Below are positions 58,824 to 64,000 of a stretch of 64,000 nucleotides of DNA, piece by piece. This stretch comes from Paramacrobiotus metropolitanus (Eukaryota; Tardigrada; Eutardigrada; Parachela; Macrobiotidae), in the NCBI RefSeq assembly GCF_019649055.1, contig NW_026570225.1:1612001-1676000 (forward strand), read 5' to 3'. How positions within the stretch are numbered: the stretch's first letter is position 1; the number at the start of each line of letters is the position of its first letter. Below the pieces are notes generated by a model that did no database searches, was not told where the DNA came from, and worked only from the letters and a program-made list of their open reading frames with translations. A program made the translations under genes and the position numbers.

Positions 58824-58837
58824 GCGGTCTGATACCA
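58824..58837 (-). promoter_or_regulatory. Primer-binding site of the minus-strand LTR element
   Basis: The minus strand reads TGGTATCAGACCGC immediately after the LTR end (CTGACA). TGGTATCAGA is the form widely seen for initiator-Met tRNA priming. Confidence 0.75.
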
Positions 58838-59218
58838 TGTCAGATAGCAGTGCTGAAGGTAGAGCAAATCTAACATAACCTTTATTGAAGATCAACAAAG
58901 CAACCAAAAACCCAACAAAACCCAAAGTCTGCGGTGTGATGCTGATGGAAAATGGATGCCAGCGAGCTCGGTGAAAATCGTGACAATCAGCGGCGTGCTG
59001 CAGCTGCGTATCAGCTGATGCCGCATAGCATAAAAATGCTCGTAGGCTGGGCAGCGCCCCCACGAGTGCAACAGCAACGCTGATTGGCCAGCGTAGACAA
59101 AGTGAACGCTGAGTAAGCAGCGTATAGCGCGGCACGAGTGGCGTGGTCACCTGCGTGCGGGCGACAGAGCAAGCCACAAGAGGTCTCTACCGCCTTGAGT
59201 GTGCGGTCTCTGACAACA
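58838..59218 (-). repeat. LTR (single copy), minus strand, 381 bp
   Basis: On the minus strand it begins TGTTGTCAGAGACC and ends GCTATCTGACA, with TG..CA termini, followed directly by the primer-binding site. An AATAAA signal sits at 58881-58886, 43 bases before the end. No partner LTR exists in the window, so the element has lost its 3' half or is rearranged. The minus frame at 58821-59177 lies inside the LTR and is not a gene. Confidence 0.75.
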
Positions 59219-59589
59219 TTTTGATTACTAAAATAAATTACATCTTTACCGACTTCACGTATATTTTTCCATACCTGTAACTTAGTACATAAGTATTATG
59301 CATTATTTTCAATCTGTCAGCCGTTTCGCATAAGTTTTAAGCAAGTTTTACATTTGCTTATTAAATTATAGTAAAATACCTCGTAAAAAATTAGCAACAT
59401 CGAAAACTTAATACCGAATAACTCAGAATTCAGACTCCAGAGCAGCTATGTGAAACGTTGCAAGACGTTTGAGGATTGGAAAGCTACCATGAAGTATTCT
59501 GTGCCAAAAATTACCGTAGTGGGTAGTAGATTCCCAAACTGAAAATTTATGTGAAGTTAGTTTCTCAGATTTAAAAAGTTAAACAGCAA

Positions 59590-59763
59590 CTAACGGTGGT
59601 TGCGAACCACATCATTTCACGAGCGCGAGCGCCAATGCCACTGGGAAATGGTATTGGGATCGTGGAATTGGAATAGCGTGACGTACACTCTTCGTGGCGT
59701 CAGACAAATTTTATGCTCTTGACGAAGGCTTATTGAAGCACCTCGCGCTTCGCGCTCGGTGCA
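59590..59763 (-). mobile_element. Hairpin-ended Helitron-like element, copy H5
   Basis: A full-length short form on the minus strand: TGCACCGAGCGCGAAGCGCG at the start, GCATAAAATTTGTCTGACGC inside, and GTGGTTCGCAACCACCGTTAG followed by T at the end. The CTAG has become TTAG. Its interior is very close to H3. Confidence 0.7.
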
Positions 59764-61314
59764 ACTAATTATAAAACTTGATAAAATGTTGCTTGACGTA
59801 TTGCAAAGCCTTGGCTCACAGATCACTGTCGGGCTACTCGTAATCGACATGTACAGTACTGTACATATTATACGGAATAATACTGAGCTTGCCATATTGA
59901 AGCAAGCAACCGCCCTGGGCGGTGGCTTCCTACCGTTGCAGCGGGCGGTTGCCTACTTCCTGTCAAAAGGGCGTCACTAATATTGCCGAAGCACGGACAA
60001 CTATGAGGAATACAAATCACCACGACGGGACGGTGAGTGGGAGTGACCACGAAAACTCCGTCGACGCCGGGCCCTCGAGAAACTTCTTCTCCGTCTCAGA
60101 AAACGGTTGACTTTGGAGCCGCCTTCAGACTGAGACTAATCAACATAAGCAGAATCGCTAATGGAATTAGCGATTAAAAGCGATAGATAAGAACAGGTAA
60201 AATCGTACTCACTCATCTCGTCCTCCCAAATTCCTGCACCTGTTTCTGTTCGATCACGAACAGAAACAGATGGTAATAATTATTACATGGTTATTACGAG
60301 CAAATTCATATCGAACATTTTATTTGCCATTACAGATAGTCCCGTTAACGGATTGGTTAGTTATCCCAATCTACCAGGATATATAATACGATAATAATAA
60401 TATTAAGAGGCCTGTCGCGCTCGTAAAGCTATACGAATAACAAATTATAAAATAATTGTACGTAGTAAAATACCTTGTACACAAGCACAAGGCAAATGTT
60501 CACACGCTACTGTGCGTTTATTCACACGCTATTAAATTCGCATTAGTGAAAGTGCGGCATTATCAATATTACAACAAAAATTCCCGTGGGTATGATTCTT
60601 TTCGTCATTTCTTCCTCTTTAGTCTAAAGATCAATGGTAAACGTCCAGGTTAATATTTGCGGTAGAATTCTTCCTGGTAATCCTTACGTCCATACTTCTA
60701 ATCACGAAGCGCAACATCCACGCGGGAGACGCGTCATCATCCAAGCGGCATGCTTTACATGGATCTTAGTCTCTCATAATCTTTACAGAACGCCTAATTT
60801 GCGCTGCCCTTTGTACATTTATCTTCTGATATTTTATGGCTTTCATAGCACATTTGCTGCTTTAACAGGATATCCTCGCATATGCGTACGTAATGGTGAG
60901 CCGAGCTAGTCACTGCTTCCAACGTTACGGCGTTTACGTAGCGAGCTTAAAAAATTCATATTCCATAACCCCGCAATATTATCACATCGGCCTTTTTGCC
61001 ATCTAATAGAGCGGTCTTCGATCTGTATACCAGCTTCTTTTCGCAATATGACAGCTTAGAATTAAAGCTGTAATTACTATACCCTTAATCATCGTTGCGC
61101 GCTCATGCCAAGTGATTGTGCAACGATAACCAAAATTCTTTTTTACAATGAAGGTGTGTGAATTTGAGAAATTTTCCCTTCTGTACAAGCACAATCAAAA
61201 TAATGAAATAGCACATAATGCAAAACATGTAATGCAGGTTTCGACAGTGGCAATGTGAAAGCTCAATAATTATTGCCGGCAGATGTTTGTCAGCTGAAAT
61301 CAGCTTGTCATCTG
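59764..61314. other. No gene recognised
   Basis: Holds a 12-bp-stem hairpin at 60241-60268 (TGTTTCTGTTCG/CGAACAGAAACA). The plus frames at 59759-59980 and 59922-60110 are short and unrecognised. Confidence 0.45.
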
Positions 61315-61943
61315 AAACCCGGTACATAGCGTCAAACATGGGATACATACTGTACACTAAAACTTTCGCTTTCGCGCACTCCGGATCGCTTTTTTAATAT
61401 AATACTTTATATCATACTTTATCATACTTTATATCATACTTTATATCATATATACATAATACTTTATTAATACTTTATATCATTCTAAAGCTTGCATTGT
61501 TGTGTACCAAATCTTTAAACTTTGCTGTAAAATGACCATATAGCCGAAAGTGAACCAATTTCAGATCAATAGCATTTTTTTCCGATTTTAAAAGAAATTT
61601 CAAAAATTTAAAATTCATTTTAAAATTATGGGAAAGTGCTATGAACGTGAAATTGGTTCACTTTCGGCTATATGGTCATTTTGCAGCAAAGTTTAAAGAA
61701 TATCGGCCAATAACCAGACTTCTGGTACACAACAATGCTTGTACACTTTTCGCCCATTTTATTATGCCATATCTCGGCAACCGGATGTTGCGTGCGCAAA
61801 CGGTTTTCAGAACAATGTATACAAATCTTTCAGCTGTAGAATGACCTAAAGTATGACAAAAAAGTGATTCGGAGTGCGCGAAAGCGGAAGTTTTAGTGTA
61901 TGTATCCCATTTTTGGCACCATGTACTGGGCCATTTCCCCTAA
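61315..61943. mobile_element. Element E3, uninterrupted copy
   Basis: It runs from CCCGGTACATAGCGTC through the same inverted blocks as the copy at 35322 (ACACTAAAACTTTCGCTTTC, AAAGCGGAAGTTTTAGTGTA) to ATGTACTGGGCCATTTCCCC. A stretch of ACTTTATATCAT repeats lies at 61402-61485. It has the empty TA site that E4 occupies in the other copy. Confidence 0.85.
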
Positions 61944-62693
61944 TAGGGAATGGGGAATGGTACTACTAGCTCGCAAGAAGTTTCCACGCTTACAAAAACT
62001 GAACATAACAAATATAAAATTTCCCTTTTCTTCAGTTTTTACTTGTAACAGTTTCCATAGATTCACATTGCGAAATTATTGCAGCAGGTGCACAAATTGA
62101 GGGCTGCACGAACTATTGAGGGCAAACACACTCCGCGTGTGCCTGCCCTCAAATTTCATAACGGGAAATCGGGAATAGCTGTCAGATAGATAACTACAGA
62201 TTACTGTGTGTAGTTTTTTACAGTACGTTTTATAAAAATCTGCAGAAATGACAACTGAAAACACTTTAAAGTTTAAACGTGTGCCTTTTACCGTAAATTT
62301 AAACGTAAATTAAACGAACTCGACTACGAACGGGATAATGCGTTGCAAGCTGAAGCCGTACTTCTTCGCCGTTACGGTAAAATCAGCAGACTGAGCAGAG
62401 CCACACAACCTGCGCCAGGTGGCGGCTACTCACTTAACTGTGCTCTTTCACTGGTTTTTGACGTCTCGTAGACTTTCCATGTTAGAGTTATGAATTTTTT
62501 CTCCAAATTGTTTATGTTTTTCTGGAATCTGATAACTTTGTACAAATCTACACATTCTGGGCTATCGAACGGTACATAGACATTCAAGTTTGGTTGAACG
62601 TGCCTATGACTTAGACCCTGACACACACAAATTTTGTGTACCTTCTTATTCTTTTATATAGATAGATAGATAGATTATCATGGTTAGTCAAAG
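61944..62693. other. No gene recognised
   Basis: Short frames only; a GATA microsatellite lies at 62659-62674. Confidence 0.5.
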
Positions 62694-62812
62694 CATTGCC
62701 GTTGTTCTAGATGTGCGAGAGGAATGAATAAGCATTCGTCTCTTACAGAAAGGAGGAACGTAAGAGAGGAATGTTCATTCATTCCTCTCGCACACCTAAA
62801 GCAACGGCAATG
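62694..62812. mobile_element. 119-bp foldback element
   Basis: CATTGCCGTTGTTCTAGATG and GTGCGAGAGGAATGAAT at the left are matched, nearly exactly, by ATTCATTCCTCTCGCAC and ACCTAAAGCAACGGCAATG at the right. An inner pair (GTCTCTTAC/GTAAGAGAG) continues the symmetry. It is too small to encode anything. Confidence 0.85.
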
Positions 62813-64000
62813 GTCAAAGATACAGCGAGAGGTACTAAAAACTTTGGATTTTCGTCAGTCTTGTTTGTCTTGTTTTCAAAGTTTGGTGGATTTGCTTGCG
62901 TGCGGAATTTCTTGTGAAACAATCATGTAATCTTGTGAATCACCCACTAAAAACATGTTGCAGCTGCACTACAAGTACTTATAACCACGCCTTTCCGAAT
63001 TTGTATATTTGCACAATATATTTATTATCTTCTATTTTATTTTATTTGTTAAAGCTATCCTTGGGTTAATCCTAAAAGTACAGTTATCTCTAACTGCGTT
63101 ATATGGTTGGCATTTATTTGCGTTTATTTTATTTTAGATGTAATGTATGTACTACAGCTCAGCTAGTTAAAAAATTTCGACAATAAAACTATTTACTGTT
63201 ACTGAAGTTTCCCAGTTATATGCTATGTTGTATCCGCAGTTTGCTGTCTCTATGGTTTCCGTTCGAAAACATACGCATTTCCGAAAATGCACTTGTAGTT
63301 ACGTTATGATAAGCCCATAATCGAAATTCGTTTTGGTCATGCTTCGTAATTCAAAGGACGAGAAGATTGAAAATTAAAGTTATAGGGACAAGCTACAGGA
63401 TTTTAGACGTTTTTAAATCTATCGAACAAAATTCACGGCCGAAACGTGTTGAAGGAAAAGGGACAGTTAAAACGGCGGAGTTAGGAATGTATATTTAATA
63501 ATAATATTCTGGGGAAATATCGTAAAAGCGAAGCAGGCAGGTTAATGGACTACTCGTACATGGCAAACATTCTTTTAATACAAGTTTTCATGCGCATGGG
63601 AAGGAAAAGCGCGTCTTTCCGGTCGGCCGCTCTAGCACCACTTCAGGTATACCCGGAAACTTTGCGGATCCTACAAAAAAAGAAATGCGATTTTTGTGGT
63701 GAATGTGAACGATCCCGTCACCAGCGTGGTATACTGTGCCTCATACGTATATCAAACTGGTTCCGGCATTTGTCCACCATCACCCGCATGGTTTTGCCGC
63801 CTGATCCGCTTGCGATTGATGCTAGAAAAATAAAATATCAAAGCAAACAAGATTGCCGTCAGGGCGCAGCCCAGTAAAAAATATACAAAATTAGAGTCGT
63901 CCATGTTTTGGAAAAGCAAAGATTGCAGTATCTGGATTTGCAGTACGAGTATAATCCAAATAATCGGAATACATACGTGATTTCAGTTAAACGTGCTTAC
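62813..64000. other. No gene recognised
   Basis: A repeat near 63405-63490 matches the one at 54290-54375. The 110-codon plus frame at 63545-63877 contains one CDFCGEC cluster but no wider domain I can name. Confidence 0.4.

Noticed and set aside
58821-59177. 118-codon minus frame with hydrophobic segments, resembling a membrane protein
   Set aside because: It falls inside the LTR, which has TG..CA ends, a polyadenylation signal and an adjacent primer site.
1-64000. Bacterial operon, phage, CRISPR array or toxin-antitoxin system
   Set aside because: No tightly packed same-strand genes, Shine-Dalgarno-led frames or spaced identical repeats occur; the genes found are intron-split.

Overview
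This window looks like eukaryotic, probably invertebrate animal, nuclear DNA. The evidence is intron-split genes with GT..AG junctions, many introns of only 63-110 bp, AT-rich spacers, and a dense load of transposable-element remains. I could not settle the phylum. No rRNA, tRNA or CRISPR array, and nothing prokaryotic, was recognised.

Three host genes are well supported or plausible. (1) Urocanate hydratase (UROC1) lies on the minus strand at 14671-19014. Fifteen exons give about 677 residues, close to the animal enzyme's usual length. Exon 5 carries one extra base in a run of four T's (plus strand 17100-17103), which breaks the frame, and the intron upstream of that exon holds a transposon. 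(2) A three-exon plus-strand gene at 22926-27127 encodes a 523-residue protein with an N-terminal PTB/PID-like domain and a long disordered acidic tail. (3) A plus-strand gene at 31377-34350 encodes a basic, Ser/Asn-rich protein ending in a KSVTF (RVxF-like, PP1-docking type) motif. A decayed C2H2 zinc-finger gene (8478-9600) keeps a fossil intron that still restores the finger spacing when removed. A second set of decayed exons of unknown family lies at 20356-21165.

The rest is mainly a transposon and repeat landscape. 0-8 kb: large palindromes, two R2-like non-LTR retrotransposon fragments, two hairpin-ended Helitron-like elements, and a tandem region with arrays of CCTAAGAAA. 10-12 kb and 37-40 kb: an internally rearranged repeat family and a decayed reverse transcriptase. 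35-37 kb: a TA-flanked element inserted into another element whose empty site is preserved at 61.9 kb. 40.9-42.1 kb, and the urocanase intron: one element family whose inverted ends are built from repeated TATAGGCACCCC modules. 43.8-45.2 kb: a very young short LTR element. 45.5-50.8 kb: several elements with inverted ends and a Helitron-like 3' end. 51-53 kb: hairpin elements and two minisatellite blocks. 54.7-59.2 kb: broken Ty3/Gypsy material in two opposed orientations, with one LTR and primer-binding site.

No gene cluster forms a recognisable new pathway. The most unusual material is the set of element families with modular inverted ends. Exon joins and repeat boundaries were worked out by hand from the sequence. 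No database search was possible.
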